This document shows, one piece after another, positions 33,095 to 42,800 of a DNA stretch of 64,000 bases. Each line of letters begins with the position of its first letter. Positions within the stretch are counted from its first letter, which is position 1. The stretch lies in the IMG/VR virus record IMGVR_UViG_3300028840_005911, positions 124,001 to 188,000 of that record, one strand, 5' to 3'. The position numbers and the translations under genes were made by a program. Below the pieces are notes generated by a model. It was not told where the DNA came from, made no database searches, and saw only the letters and a list, made by a program, of their open reading frames with translations. This DNA is from a virus.

Positions 33095-33388
33095 CCCGAC
33101 AGGGGACGTAGCCAGTTGCTGCGGGCCCATCGTCCATGTCGCACCACCAGGAACCGTCGGAGGGGGCATCTTCACCGACCTGGTAACCCCCTTAGCAGCT
33201 TGCCCAGCGAACGTCGGAGGACCGGTCACCTTCGTAGCCGCAGTCATTTCCGGAGCAAGCTTCTTCCCCATACGGGTGAGGAACTTCCCGAGCCCAGTGC
33301 GGAGAGCTCTGATACCTGCTTCTTTCTCGATAGACTCGAGCTCATCAAAGAAGGCTGCCATCATGGCTTCTGTTGCGACCTTGTCCAT
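32936..33388 (-). CDS. tagged late protein (150 aa)
   Basis: The N-terminus contains the best example of the recurrent motif, MMAAFFDELESIEKEAGI, followed by RALRTGLGKF, close to a segment of the 17961 protein. The rest is basic, proline/alanine-rich and likely disordered. The ATG at 33388 lies just after the stop of the upstream gene. Its 3' end overlaps the RNase HII gene on the other strand by 159 bases. A packaged internal protein is inferred from the tag. Confidence 0.6.
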   Translation of the reverse strand: MDKVATEAMMAAFFDELESIEKEAGIRALRTGLGKFLTRMGKKLAPEMTAATKVTGPPTFAGQAAKGVTRSVKMPPPTVPGGATWTMGPQQLATSPVGLRKAIAAGATPPKAFRGSVGPVPRATESGVSPIAAIRERFLREQAAKGVLPA

Positions 33389-33389
33389 A

Positions 33390-33773
33390 TTACACCTCGT
33401 AAAACAGGTACCATCGACCATCTTTTTGCCTGATGTCTACGATATCAGACGCGGCTGCGAAGATGGCCGCCAGGGTAAGGTTGAAGGTGGCATCGTCGTT
33501 ACCTGAGCCTCCGGTGACCGACACCGGGTTGGTCGGGTCGGTGGTGTACGCCCCCTCGAATTCTACCGCGATACCATCGATGACTTTTCCGGTCTCGCTT
33601 GTGACCTTGAGGGTAGCAGCAACCTCAAACCCTCCACCGACTACGGTCAGGATGTCGTCCACTTCGTACCCGTTCCCGCCAGCCACTATGGCCGCGTTGG
33701 TAACCTCCTTGGCGGCGCCGGCGAAGGTAGTGAGGGCATCCGGAGACTCGAATTGAAGTACTCTTACTGCCAT
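33390..33773 (-). CDS. small structural protein with inserted beta module (127 aa)
   Basis: The two ends resemble the 44-residue protein at 18573: the start VRVLQFESPDALTTFAGAA and the end DIVDIRQKDGRWYLFYEV. Between them, about 70 residues form a beta-rich module (GGNGYEVDDILTVVGGGFEV, then EGAYTTDPTNPVSVTGG) of a kind repeated in phage tail and fibre proteins. So this is the short fold carrying an inserted surface domain. The start overlaps the ligase gene end by ten bases. It probably decorates the virion; this is inferred. Confidence 0.65.
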   Translation of the reverse strand: MAVRVLQFESPDALTTFAGAAKEVTNAAIVAGGNGYEVDDILTVVGGGFEVAATLKVTSETGKVIDGIAVEFEGAYTTDPTNPVSVTGGSGNDDATFNLTLAAIFAAASDIVDIRQKDGRWYLFYEV

Positions 33774-35278
33774 GTCCTGATCCTTTCGAGTTCGTTGAAG
33801 AACGCTGCCTTCTCTATGTCACCTTTGTCCAGGTGCCATTCTTTGAACCTGGGCTGGAACATGGCTCCCAGGCTACCGTCCTTCTTTTTGAATACCTTCC
33901 TAGCTTTCACTTTGGCTACTCTCCCTACGTAGGCATCTGGGTCCTCAAGCATGCGCCGCCCCTCCTCGTGTTTGAACCCACCTACCTGTCCTACTATAGG
34001 ACCATCCACCGTCCATGAGTAGCTCACTGACCCGGCCCTGTCCAAGGTCTTCCCGTCCTTGCTGACCGCTGGGTTCACCTTCCGCGCCACGACGTCGAAG
34101 TCGGGCAGCACCTTAGCCTTCACGGGCTTACTGGTCTCACCTTTACTGACAAGGACTACCCCTTCATCGGTGAGAGGATACTTCTTAGACTTGACGGCAT
34201 TGAGTAAACCAATCTTCTCCAATGCGCCGATAACCATCCTCGGGAGAGGGAGCTCTTCTATCTCGTCCGTCACCTTCTCGAGGATCTTTATCTTCTCCTC
34301 GAAAGGTTCCTTGCTGACATCTTTCCCTTTGTACTTGAGGACATTGAATGGGATTGGGACCAGCTTGATACCTGACTTGGCCTGCTCTTCTCTGCTCCTC
34401 CACACCTTGGCATTGAGAAGGCCACCAAGCTGCTCTGCGGGTATGGCCTTGCCGTCTTTCAACCTGACCCCGATGGTCTCGGCAAGCAGGAGCGTGTTAT
34501 CGAGCTCCTTCGGCACCTTCTGTTTCAGAAGCTCCGGCATCTTGTGGGTGTGCTCGATGAGTCCAGTCTTCGCCCTCTTAGCAACCCGGTACGAGAAGGC
34601 CCGGGGCGCCCTCCCAGCCTTCAGGTCCAAGACGGTGTGGGCCCCGTCGAACTTCGGCATCATCACCTGGGTGTCGTCGGTGGGGTCGACGGAGTCGATG
34701 TCGATCTCTTTGTAGGTCTCCTTACCCGAAGGGATGTCAGGCCTCTTGGACCGGGTCTGTGTCTTGTTGTGGAGGAACCACTTCCCCTTGCCATCGGTCC
34801 GTATCGAGTACTCCTCTGGCTGGTCGCCCTCGTACAGGTTGAACCTGAGCTTGGTCTCCTTGTCCTCCCCCGGCTTGGCGTGGTAGACCTCAGCCTTCTC
34901 CCGCCTCCCCTTTTTTACTACACCTTTTCCGTAGGTCGTTGTGATGGGACCCGTGTAGTCCATGTACGGGACCTCGTGGTCGAACGTGGGGATAACCCTC
35001 ACGGACTCCCCAGGTCCGGGAAGATCAGACCGCTTCGGCATTACGAACGAGTGGGCGATACCGGTCTCCGGGTTGCCAAATCTGATGTCGGTATGTAGCC
35101 CGGCCCTCTCAGCAAGGTGTGGGTGAGCAGAGAACTCCCATGTCTCCGGCTCGGTTACAGTCGGGAGCCCGCTACGGTGTCTTGCAGGAACCCCTGGCCC
35201 AAGATAGCCCTTCTCGTAGTGAGGCTTCTCACCTCGAGTGACAGCCTCGGCAGCCTTGGACAGGAGGTACAGATTCAC
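33764..35278 (-). CDS. ATP-dependent DNA ligase with N-terminal LigD-type 3'-phosphoesterase domain (504 aa)
   Basis: The first 130 residues match the LigD PE domain: HPHLAERAGLHTDIRF (H52, H62, D64), then SFVMPKR, then FDHEVPYMDYTG (H101), then YGKGVV. This domain trims 3'-phosphates and ribonucleotides from DNA ends. The ligase domain carries KFDGAH (K209 is the adenylated lysine), LLLAETIGVR near 264, DEGVVLVSKG at 372-381 and KAKVLPDFD at 388. The OB domain is about 390-485. The C-terminal DIEKAAFFNELERIRTWQ carries the recurrent late-protein motif. The start is GTG at 35278. Location among virion genes plus the tag suggests packaging; end-sealing of ejected DNA is a possible role. Confidence 0.88.
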   Translation of the reverse strand: MNLYLLSKAAEAVTRGEKPHYEKGYLGPGVPARHRSGLPTVTEPETWEFSAHPHLAERAGLHTDIRFGNPETGIAHSFVMPKRSDLPGPGESVRVIPTFDHEVPYMDYTGPITTTYGKGVVKKGRREKAEVYHAKPGEDKETKLRFNLYEGDQPEEYSIRTDGKGKWFLHNKTQTRSKRPDIPSGKETYKEIDIDSVDPTDDTQVMMPKFDGAHTVLDLKAGRAPRAFSYRVAKRAKTGLIEHTHKMPELLKQKVPKELDNTLLLAETIGVRLKDGKAIPAEQLGGLLNAKVWRSREEQAKSGIKLVPIPFNVLKYKGKDVSKEPFEEKIKILEKVTDEIEELPLPRMVIGALEKIGLLNAVKSKKYPLTDEGVVLVSKGETSKPVKAKVLPDFDVVARKVNPAVSKDGKTLDRAGSVSYSWTVDGPIVGQVGGFKHEEGRRMLEDPDAYVGRVAKVKARKVFKKKDGSLGAMFQPRFKEWHLDKGDIEKAAFFNELERIRTWQ

Positions 35279-35286
35279 CGGTCATC

Positions 35287-35856
35287 CTATTTGAACTTGG
35301 CCACCCCGACGTCGAGCTCGGTGTAGATCTTGTTGATCATCTCGAACAGGGTCTTGTCAGGGAGGGAGCCCGCCCCTTGAATCTGAACAGCGTAGGACCC
35401 GAGGTTGACAACGACCTCCTCATCGGAGCTGTCACGCCCGATGACGGTCCCCTTGTCCACGGCGTAGTCCCCGTGCCAGCTGCGGTCCATTGCCACCTTG
35501 ATGATGGCTTCCATGTTGTCAGGGAACCTGAGGTCGGAAACCGTTTCGAACCTACCAGGGATGTACCTGAGCCTGGTACCTCCACAACGTGGGCAGGGCT
35601 GGACATGTCCGGGCGCAGCCTTGATCTCGGTGTTGCATTTCAAACACCTTGGGATGTAGTGACCCTCGGTCCAGACATCATCCTTCCCGCCTCGGGGGAA
35701 GAGGTGGAGGATGACATCGCCCTCTTTGCGGAGCCACTCGCCAAAGATGTTGGCGAAGTCCAAGACCTTGTTCAGCTCAACGAGCTTGTAGCTTGCCTGG
35801 GACATCGTCTGTCCGAGTTGTTCGTCCATTGCCGAAAGGCTATCCGACATCTCCAT
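35287..35856 (-). CDS. zinc-ribbon protein, baseplate/late region (189 aa)
   Basis: A four-cysteine ribbon CLKCNTEIK and CPRCGG lies near residues 71-93, followed by a beta-rich part (YIPGRFETVSDLRF, then VVVNLGSYAVQIQG). The N-terminal 60 residues are helical. The ATG at 35856 has AGGAGGGTACC in front, so it is preferred over a longer reading. Phage baseplate hub or T4 gp26/gp51-like zinc proteins occur in such positions, but no family is recognised. Role unknown. Confidence 0.55.
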   Translation of the reverse strand: MEMSDSLSAMDEQLGQTMSQASYKLVELNKVLDFANIFGEWLRKEGDVILHLFPRGGKDDVWTEGHYIPRCLKCNTEIKAAPGHVQPCPRCGGTRLRYIPGRFETVSDLRFPDNMEAIIKVAMDRSWHGDYAVDKGTVIGRDSSDEEVVVNLGSYAVQIQGAGSLPDKTLFEMINKIYTELDVGVAKFK

Positions 35857-35866
35857 GGTACCCTCC

Positions 35867-36709
35867 TTACTTTCCTGATTCACTGTGTGATCCTTCTGAC
35901 GCGATCTCCGCCAGGGCTTTGATCTTCTGCTCCTCTGGTACGAGCAGGAACTTGCTGAACCGCTTCAGCATCTCCTCGAAGCCCGCACCCTCTGCGAAGA
36001 GGGTATTGTAAATCCCGACGAGCTCCTTGGCGTACTTGGCGGTTATCTCCGCTGTCTCTTTGGTGTCTGTCATCCACCTTGTGGCCTCGAGCCTAAAGTG
36101 GATGATCCGGTAAGCGTCCTTGAGCGCCTCCTTCCCTTCGACCTTCGGCTCGAACCCTGCCCTCCACATGGCCTGGTCCTGGCTGCACCGAATGGCGGCC
36201 AGGTACTGGTCCCGGTTCACGTTCCTGTGCAGGAGGTCGAACCACTCGGTGTCGCTCACCCGATTGTAGTTCCAGATGTAGTGCTTGTAGATCTGGATGA
36301 TCTTCACCGAGAGATCAGACCCGGTGCCGAATGACTTCGATAGGCTGTCGACTATCTGGTCCTCGACCACGTCTCCCATCAGCAAGACTCGGAGTTTGAA
36401 CTGGAGACGATGCTGGGCAAGCAGGTTCAACATCTTGCGCTCGTCCTCTCCAGGACGCCACAGGGTGTATATCTTGTTGGCCTGCATGAACTCCACAGTC
36501 TCTTGATGAGTCTTATCGTTGAACCTGAACGTTTTGGGAGGAGTGAAGTCATCCCTCAAGGCTTTCGCCTGGGAGTTCGTCGGTCCCGGAAGGTCCAGCT
36601 TGCGGAGGTCGTCGTCGAGCTCCTGGAGGAACTCCTTCCACTGGTCATCCCCGAGAGGCCACCTCTTAGCTATGAGGTACTTTATGTAGTACTCCGATGG
36701 ATGTGCCAC
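35867..36709 (-). CDS. helical late protein (280 aa)
   Basis: Soluble, helix-rich protein with several tryptophans and no obvious motif. The segment AHPSEYYIKYLIAKRWPLGD at the start and the long helical stretch in the last 100 residues suggest an extended subunit. It lies between two structural genes downstream of the spike and follows the 663-residue gene after only three bases. A baseplate component is a reasonable guess from the context. Confidence 0.5.
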   Translation of the reverse strand: MAHPSEYYIKYLIAKRWPLGDDQWKEFLQELDDDLRKLDLPGPTNSQAKALRDDFTPPKTFRFNDKTHQETVEFMQANKIYTLWRPGEDERKMLNLLAQHRLQFKLRVLLMGDVVEDQIVDSLSKSFGTGSDLSVKIIQIYKHYIWNYNRVSDTEWFDLLHRNVNRDQYLAAIRCSQDQAMWRAGFEPKVEGKEALKDAYRIIHFRLEATRWMTDTKETAEITAKYAKELVGIYNTLFAEGAGFEEMLKRFSKFLLVPEEQKIKALAEIASEGSHSESGK

Positions 36710-36712
36710 GAC

Positions 36713-38704
36713 CTACTCCGCAAAGGTCAGTTCCTTCTGCTGGAGAGCCTTGAGGCCCTTGATGACGTCCTCCATGGCTACCAGCATTCTCTCCGCCGCC
36801 ACCTCTGGAACATCGCTCAGGCCTATCCTGATTGCGATGAGCAGCTCGGCAATCTTGGACGAGGTCTCCTCGAGACAGGGAAGCATGTCCACGAAGGTGG
36901 CCACGTTCTCTGCATTCAGGAACCCCAGACCGAGGATCTTGTCTGTCGTGAGGGCATCGTTCAGGAACGCCGCCTCCTTCACCAGAGAGAAGCTCTTGAT
37001 GGGGTGGGGAAGATTATCCAGATGCTCGCGGACGTTCTTCCTTGCCGACGCGATCTTCTCACTGACTGTACCCAGAACCTTGACCCCGGGGACTGTCACC
37101 AGATCACCCGAGCTTGCCTTGTCCAGGGACTCCTTGACGAAGTTGGGGATCATCCCGAGGGCTGCCCCCAGGAACTCAGCCTTGTCCCTGTCGATGAACT
37201 TCGTGTGTTCCTCAGCGATCTTGACGACCGAAGGCCCACGGAAGGAGTAGACGTCGCCGTCACCGACGATCTCCACCGTGCCTGCCCAGTCCTTGTTGGC
37301 GGTCTTGGAGAACATCATCGGCTCGGCCACGAGTTCGACCTTCGCCTTCAGGGGCATCCAGCAGAAGGTGGCCGGCACGGCGTACTCCATCTCCCCGACC
37401 TTGGTCACGACCTTCAGTCCCTCCGAGAAGGAGATGGTGACCTGCTCACCGGTGCCGCACTGTCCGACGTAGGACACCTGCCCGGTGGGTCCGGAGAAGG
37501 TGCTCGTGATGGTCATGGGAACGAACGCCTTGGCTGTGCCGTGGTCGATGTAGTAGAGCGCACCGTATCCCTGAGGAACGCCCCGGGGGATGTCAGTGGA
37601 CTTGCTGACGAACTTGCCGGCGATCATCTCCTGCAGAGCGAACTGGGACCCGTTGTTGAACAGGCTGAGGGGGAGAGGCTGCATGTCCATGGACAAGAGG
37701 GTAGGGAAGACCCACCCCGTGAGCACGTTGCCCGTAGTGTCTTGGACATTCCACAGACCAAACTGGTCAGCGTTCTTGACCTCCTCGGCATCCAGGGTGT
37801 CCTTGGCTGCGGCCTCCGGGCTGGCAGTGATGCTGCCGTCGCTCTCCATGCGGGCCACGAGATCCTGGTCACCGATGAGCTCCTGAGCGGTGCCCGGGTC
37901 GACCTCCTGTTCCTGGGGTGAGAACATGTCCGTGTTGGCCCACTTGACCATGCACTTCCCGTTGTCCAGCTTCCGGATCTGAACCACGTCCGGGGGAATG
38001 CTCTCCCAAACCGTGTTGGCGAACTTCTTCAGGTCGGAGACCTCGAGGTTGGAAGCTGAGGCGAAGGCGGCCTGCATGCCCTCGTCACCCTCAGATATCT
38101 TGGCCCTGATGCTGGGGTCACTGGCTTCCTTCAGGAACCTGTTCTTGTGCTCCTCCAGGACAGTGCCGCTGAGCATAGGAAGGATGGGTACGAAGCTCTG
38201 GACCGAAGCCGCCTTGATTCCTGTGGAGTACCCACCGTAGGTCTGGGGCGGCACGAGCTCGTGGATGAGTGATGTCTCCCTGGGCTTCTCCCTGACCCCA
38301 TCGAACAGGGCAGGACGGAACAGAGACTCACGGAGCTTGTCCTCAGTGAGATGATGGTAGGTCCGGCCGGTCATGAAGACATCGAGGGGGGACAGCATCT
38401 GGTCCTTGACGATGATCGGGATGTGGGCCTTGGACATCTTGTAGAGGCCACGCTCCTTGGTATTCATCTCGGTCTTCGGAGTGACCTCGATGGAGCCGAA
38501 GGCGTACCCACGCTCCTCATCCACCCGGTCCAGGATGATATGGACATCGAACCCGCTGAGGTACGGCAGCTGCTTGTAGGCCTCTTGGGTGATCTCCTGC
38601 GGCCACGTGTCGACGTTGTCCGATAGCTTGATCATCATACCGGCCAGCTTCTCCTTGCCGGGGATCTCTATCGTGGAGTCGAGAAACAGGGGTTGCATTT
38701 CCAT
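36713..38704 (-). CDS. large late structural protein (663 aa)
   Basis: Unrecognised, mostly beta-rich in residues 90-470 (ERGYAFGSIEVTPKTEM, AHIPIIVKDQML, GALYYIDHGTAKAFVPMTI) and helical at the C-terminal third. KxA elements occur at MFSKTANKD, VKIAEEH and SEKIASA, and a KEAAFLNDAL segment resembles the recurrent motif weakly. It is preceded by AGGAGC and lies directly downstream of the spike gene. A virion or baseplate protein is inferred; an adhesin role is not excluded. Confidence 0.55.
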   Translation of the reverse strand: MEMQPLFLDSTIEIPGKEKLAGMMIKLSDNVDTWPQEITQEAYKQLPYLSGFDVHIILDRVDEERGYAFGSIEVTPKTEMNTKERGLYKMSKAHIPIIVKDQMLSPLDVFMTGRTYHHLTEDKLRESLFRPALFDGVREKPRETSLIHELVPPQTYGGYSTGIKAASVQSFVPILPMLSGTVLEEHKNRFLKEASDPSIRAKISEGDEGMQAAFASASNLEVSDLKKFANTVWESIPPDVVQIRKLDNGKCMVKWANTDMFSPQEQEVDPGTAQELIGDQDLVARMESDGSITASPEAAAKDTLDAEEVKNADQFGLWNVQDTTGNVLTGWVFPTLLSMDMQPLPLSLFNNGSQFALQEMIAGKFVSKSTDIPRGVPQGYGALYYIDHGTAKAFVPMTITSTFSGPTGQVSYVGQCGTGEQVTISFSEGLKVVTKVGEMEYAVPATFCWMPLKAKVELVAEPMMFSKTANKDWAGTVEIVGDGDVYSFRGPSVVKIAEEHTKFIDRDKAEFLGAALGMIPNFVKESLDKASSGDLVTVPGVKVLGTVSEKIASARKNVREHLDNLPHPIKSFSLVKEAAFLNDALTTDKILGLGFLNAENVATFVDMLPCLEETSSKIAELLIAIRIGLSDVPEVAAERMLVAMEDVIKGLKALQQKELTFAE

Positions 38705-38712
38705 GGTTGCTC

Positions 38713-39837
38713 CTATTTGACTTTTACCTTCTGAGCCAGGAGACCAGATAGCTTGGCCCCCAAAGCTGAGATGGACGCATTCTGTGTGAGAGGGGCACCA
38801 AAAGAGGTAGCCTGGTTGATGCTAAGGTAACCTAAGAGCTCGGCAAGGAAGGTCACCATCTCAGTCCCCAGTATAGCAGGGTTGGTCGCATCCGGGCCGC
38901 CTATGTTGGTCATCGGCGCCGTAATGGTCTTCGTTCCGGTGACATTCTCTTTGCTGTCCCCACCGACTGTCTCTTCCAGGTTCGCCGCAGCGTCGAGAAG
39001 AATATCCGTTCCAGCCGTCACCTCTACGTTGCCCTGTTGGGCCTCGACCAGGACGTCCGCCTCTTCGGACAAGACAGAGACGGTCTGCTTGGCGGCGATG
39101 CTGCAATTTCCCTCCATGTCCCAGGTGACGTTGCCCGTTTTGGTTATCGTCAACCGAACTTGCTGTTGTCCATCGTCAAGACCTGAGTCATTTACCACCA
39201 AGTCTAGTGTAGTCTCACTGTCCTCCCCGTGGGAACCTACTGTAAGTGTTGCGATATGCTTGGGGTCGTTCGCAAGGTTCTTCGCGAGGAGACCAAACTG
39301 TGTCGGGGAGTCCCCTGTGGTGGTCTGGTCATCCCTCTGTGTTTCCCAGTACAGCTTACCCCCGAAGGTCTCGAGGTTGTAATTCTCGCAGAAATCCCTG
39401 ATGAAGTTCCTGACCGGGATGTAGATCCTCTGGGCTATGCTGGTGGCACCGATCTGGATGGCTCCACCCCTACGAAGAACGATGAAGTTGTCATCCCTGG
39501 TCCGGAACATGATGTCTCCGGGGTTCAGGGACTGTCTGTTTCCTCGGTAGCTTGCATTGTCCTCGTCGTATGGGGACTGGAATCCCATGATGAACGGGGT
39601 GGAGAACTCCCCATCGCTGGGCTTACACAACCAGACCAGGGCACCAACCTCCGGCTGGGCATACATTCCTTCGCCACCCATGTAGTGGAAGTAGGGAGAG
39701 GAGACCTGGATATCGAAGAACCTCTTCCCGGCATGTTCGGTGATCAGGTCCACGGACCAGTCTTCGATGTTCACGTTGACGATGCGGGCCGTCTCTATGA
39801 CCGCCGGTACGAAACCTGTCTCAAGTAGTGATGCCAT
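38713..39837 (-). CDS. baseplate spike protein (gp5/gpV-like) (374 aa)
   Basis: The first 110 residues resemble the OB-fold of baseplate spike proteins (VNVNIEDWSVDLITEHAG, then GMYAQPEVGALVWLCKP, then PFIMGFQSPYDED). Residues about 210-330 form short strands with regular turns (DVLVEAQQGNVEVTAGTDIL, then TKTITAPMTNIGG), consistent with the triple-stranded beta-helix needle. The C-terminal part is helical. It lies directly after the RNA polymerase gene with a seven-base gap and forms part of the baseplate hub module. The role is puncturing the outer envelope. Confidence 0.7.
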   Translation of the reverse strand: MASLLETGFVPAVIETARIVNVNIEDWSVDLITEHAGKRFFDIQVSSPYFHYMGGEGMYAQPEVGALVWLCKPSDGEFSTPFIMGFQSPYDEDNASYRGNRQSLNPGDIMFRTRDDNFIVLRRGGAIQIGATSIAQRIYIPVRNFIRDFCENYNLETFGGKLYWETQRDDQTTTGDSPTQFGLLAKNLANDPKHIATLTVGSHGEDSETTLDLVVNDSGLDDGQQQVRLTITKTGNVTWDMEGNCSIAAKQTVSVLSEEADVLVEAQQGNVEVTAGTDILLDAAANLEETVGGDSKENVTGTKTITAPMTNIGGPDATNPAILGTEMVTFLAELLGYLSINQATSFGAPLTQNASISALGAKLSGLLAQKVKVK

Positions 39838-39844
39838 GCGCTAC

Positions 39845-42800
39845 TCAATAGAGCCAGGGCTCTTCTGGGGTCCCATCAGAAAACTCTTTTCCGTAGGCCA
39901 TACCGGGGATCGGGTGGGTCCCATGAAGCATCGACTTCCACCCCTCTGCGGAGGCATCGAGCACGGTCTTCTTCAGGTTGGTCGCCTGCATCCTTGCCAA
40001 CCAGTCCTGATGCATGTCCTGCGACAGGACTGCTGTGCCCCGTAGAACAGGGTGGTACTTCACTGGCTTCTTGGCCCCCTCCACACTGTTGTACGACCTT
40101 ATCTTGGAGGTTGGGGCCAGATCTCCACGGAGGTACTCCGGGTGGTCTCCGGGGTCTACCACCTGACTGAGGTTGGTTAAGGACCTAACGAAGGTCTCTA
40201 TGTTCCTCCGCTTCACCGGGGACACGGCATCGTAGACGCCCTTCACCTCGTCGGTGATGTACCTCTGGACTGTCCCTATGTTGGTGAGGGGCAGGAGCTC
40301 GAGGGGATTCTTGGGGCCTGTGGAGAGTGCGTCGCCCTTTTTCACCTCAGCGCCTCTTCGAACCGTAAGCTCTCGTCTCGAGGGAACGAAGTGTCTCTTG
40401 TCTTCTACGTACACATTGTGCCCGCCGGCCGGGTCTTTCTCTATCTTCCTCACCTTCCCGCTGCTCTGGGACAAGGTGGCCGCACCAGGGAGGGTCTTGG
40501 GGAACTCGAGTAGCTGTTCTATTCTCTTGAACTGGTTCCCTGCCGTCGTGCTCTTGGCCCCTACGATGGACCCCTCGTGGAAAGCGGACATGGAAAGTTG
40601 GGACATCGGCTCTCCCATAGCCTGGGAAGCTATGACTCCAAGGTTGGTACCCTTCGGGTATACTTGACCGTCAGGACCAAGACCATAACACTTCGAACAC
40701 AATCCCTCACCGTGCGCGCACTTCAATGGCGTCCTTACTGGTATCTCACGAATCTTGTTGTTCTTCAACCTGTTGATGAGATCCATGTCAACGAGTGTCC
40801 CTGCGGGGATTACCCCCTTGTCCTTACCGACCTTCGATCCCAGGTTGACATCCTTGGCCGTGAACCTCCCAAGCGCATCTCTGTCGTTGATTGAAAGGGC
40901 GATGCCCTTCGCGGTCCCGCAGTCATCCGAGGTAACCATCTGGTTCATGGTGATGTTCATCATCTTTTTGGACATGAACCCGGGGTCTTTGGTCTGTTTA
41001 GTCCTCCCGATGATGCCCATGCGAGCCCCATGCATTGAGGCCCAGTAAGACCCTACGTCCAGACCTTCGGAGAAGGACTTGTTGATTGGTGTGAGGACAG
41101 GCTCACCTTTGGAATCCACTACCAGGGTGGGACCGAAGACGATCTGCTTGAACTGGTTCCAGTTGCCCCGGGCCCCGGACCGGATCCAGTCGTACATTCT
41201 GTTCTGTGACCTGTCCAACTGCGCCTTGCCCCTGTCTGAGATATCCTTCGCCGCGTTGGCATATATCTTTGCCAGCTCCTTTTCGAGCCTGGCCTTGTTG
41301 GATATCCTCCTCTTCGCGGACTTGGCATCCTTGTCGGCTCTTCCGAGCCTGAGATCGCGGTACCGAGTGTCGGCAACGAAGTCGTCCAATCCAACCGAGA
41401 GACCTGTGGAGTAGAAGTTGCCAAGGTCTTTGTACCTGCCTGCTGTCCCTGAGAAACTTTTCAGGTCTTCAGACGCTACCCTGCTAAGGAGATCGTGGAG
41501 CGTCTTCTTGTCCAAAACGGTCTTCTTGTCCGTAAGCAGCTTCTCGTCACGGAGATCTTCGGGAAGGGCCTGGTATAGCATGAGCCTGGCCACCGTCGTC
41601 TCCTTAGCAGGTGCTCCCAGCTTCTCGAGCTCAGAGAGCTTTGAGAGCTCACGGATCTTTATGAGGTCAGTCTCTGCTATCTCACCTTTCTGAACAGCCC
41701 TGGCAGCATCTGCGGCCGTGTCGTACACCTTACCGGTTCTCTTCCCAGTCTCGGTCAACTTGTACAATCCAAGCATGGCCTCCTGCCGGGGCGTGTACAT
41801 CAACAACCCGGTTGAGGGGCTGAACAGGTTGTTGGAGGGCATCATCTTCACGGTCTCGTCTACGGCTTGCTGGCTTACGGGAACGAAGGCCGACATGGTA
41901 TCACCGTCGAAATCCCCGCCAAATCCTGAAGTAACTAAGGGGTTTACCTTAATTGCTCTACCTTCGGTGAGTACAGGTCTGAATGCCTGGAGACCGTACT
42001 TATGCAGGACTGGGTCTCGCTTCATCATCACCGGGCGATCCTTGACCACATTCTCCAACGCCCGGATGGCGATTGAGCTGTTGGTCCTAATCTTGTCCAA
42101 GGCTTCTCCGGGAGTGTAGCCCATCCTCACCAGGTTGGCGGATACGAAGGGCTTGTAGATCTCCATGGCCGCCTTTCTTGGCAGTCCTACTTCGTCTAGT
42201 GCGAGGGAGGGCTCAGGGACAATTGTCCCTCGAGCCGACATATCCTGCCGCCGGCCGATGATGTTCTTCTGGAAGAATGCCTCCTTCGGAGACTTTCCGC
42301 CGGACTCTCCCCCCAGGGTGGAGGCGATGCCGCTGAGCTGACGTCCATACTGGGTCTTGCCTGTGAGAGCAAGGGCCCTCATACCATCGTACAAAGAGGA
42401 CACCAGCTTGTGGCGCTCTTCTTCCGGAAGACCTTTTGGGAAGTCACGCAGTTGATCGTTGACCTTTCCGATACCCTTGTATAGCCCATTGAGATCGTCG
42501 TAGTTGATATTCCCGTTGTCCATGATCGACACGGGTCGCATAGCCGGAGGCAGCACAGGTATCATGGAAGATGTGTAAGCCTCAACGGGGTTGAGCTCAG
42601 CCTTCTTCAGAGCCCGGAGGTATTTGATCTTCTTGTTTGCCTCGTCTAGCTTGGCACCTCTGAGATCCTTTACCTTCCCCTCCAGGGTTTTGAGATCCTT
42701 ATCGACATCCACCTTCTTCAGCAGGTCGACTATTACGGGCGCTCCGGTCTTCCCGTCTACGTCCTTCGTTCCCTCGAGCAGTCCTTGGAAATCCTTTGCC

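Noticed and set aside
36410-37921. Plus-strand reading frame of 503 codons
   Set aside because: Antisense to the 663-residue structural gene; no recognisable features.
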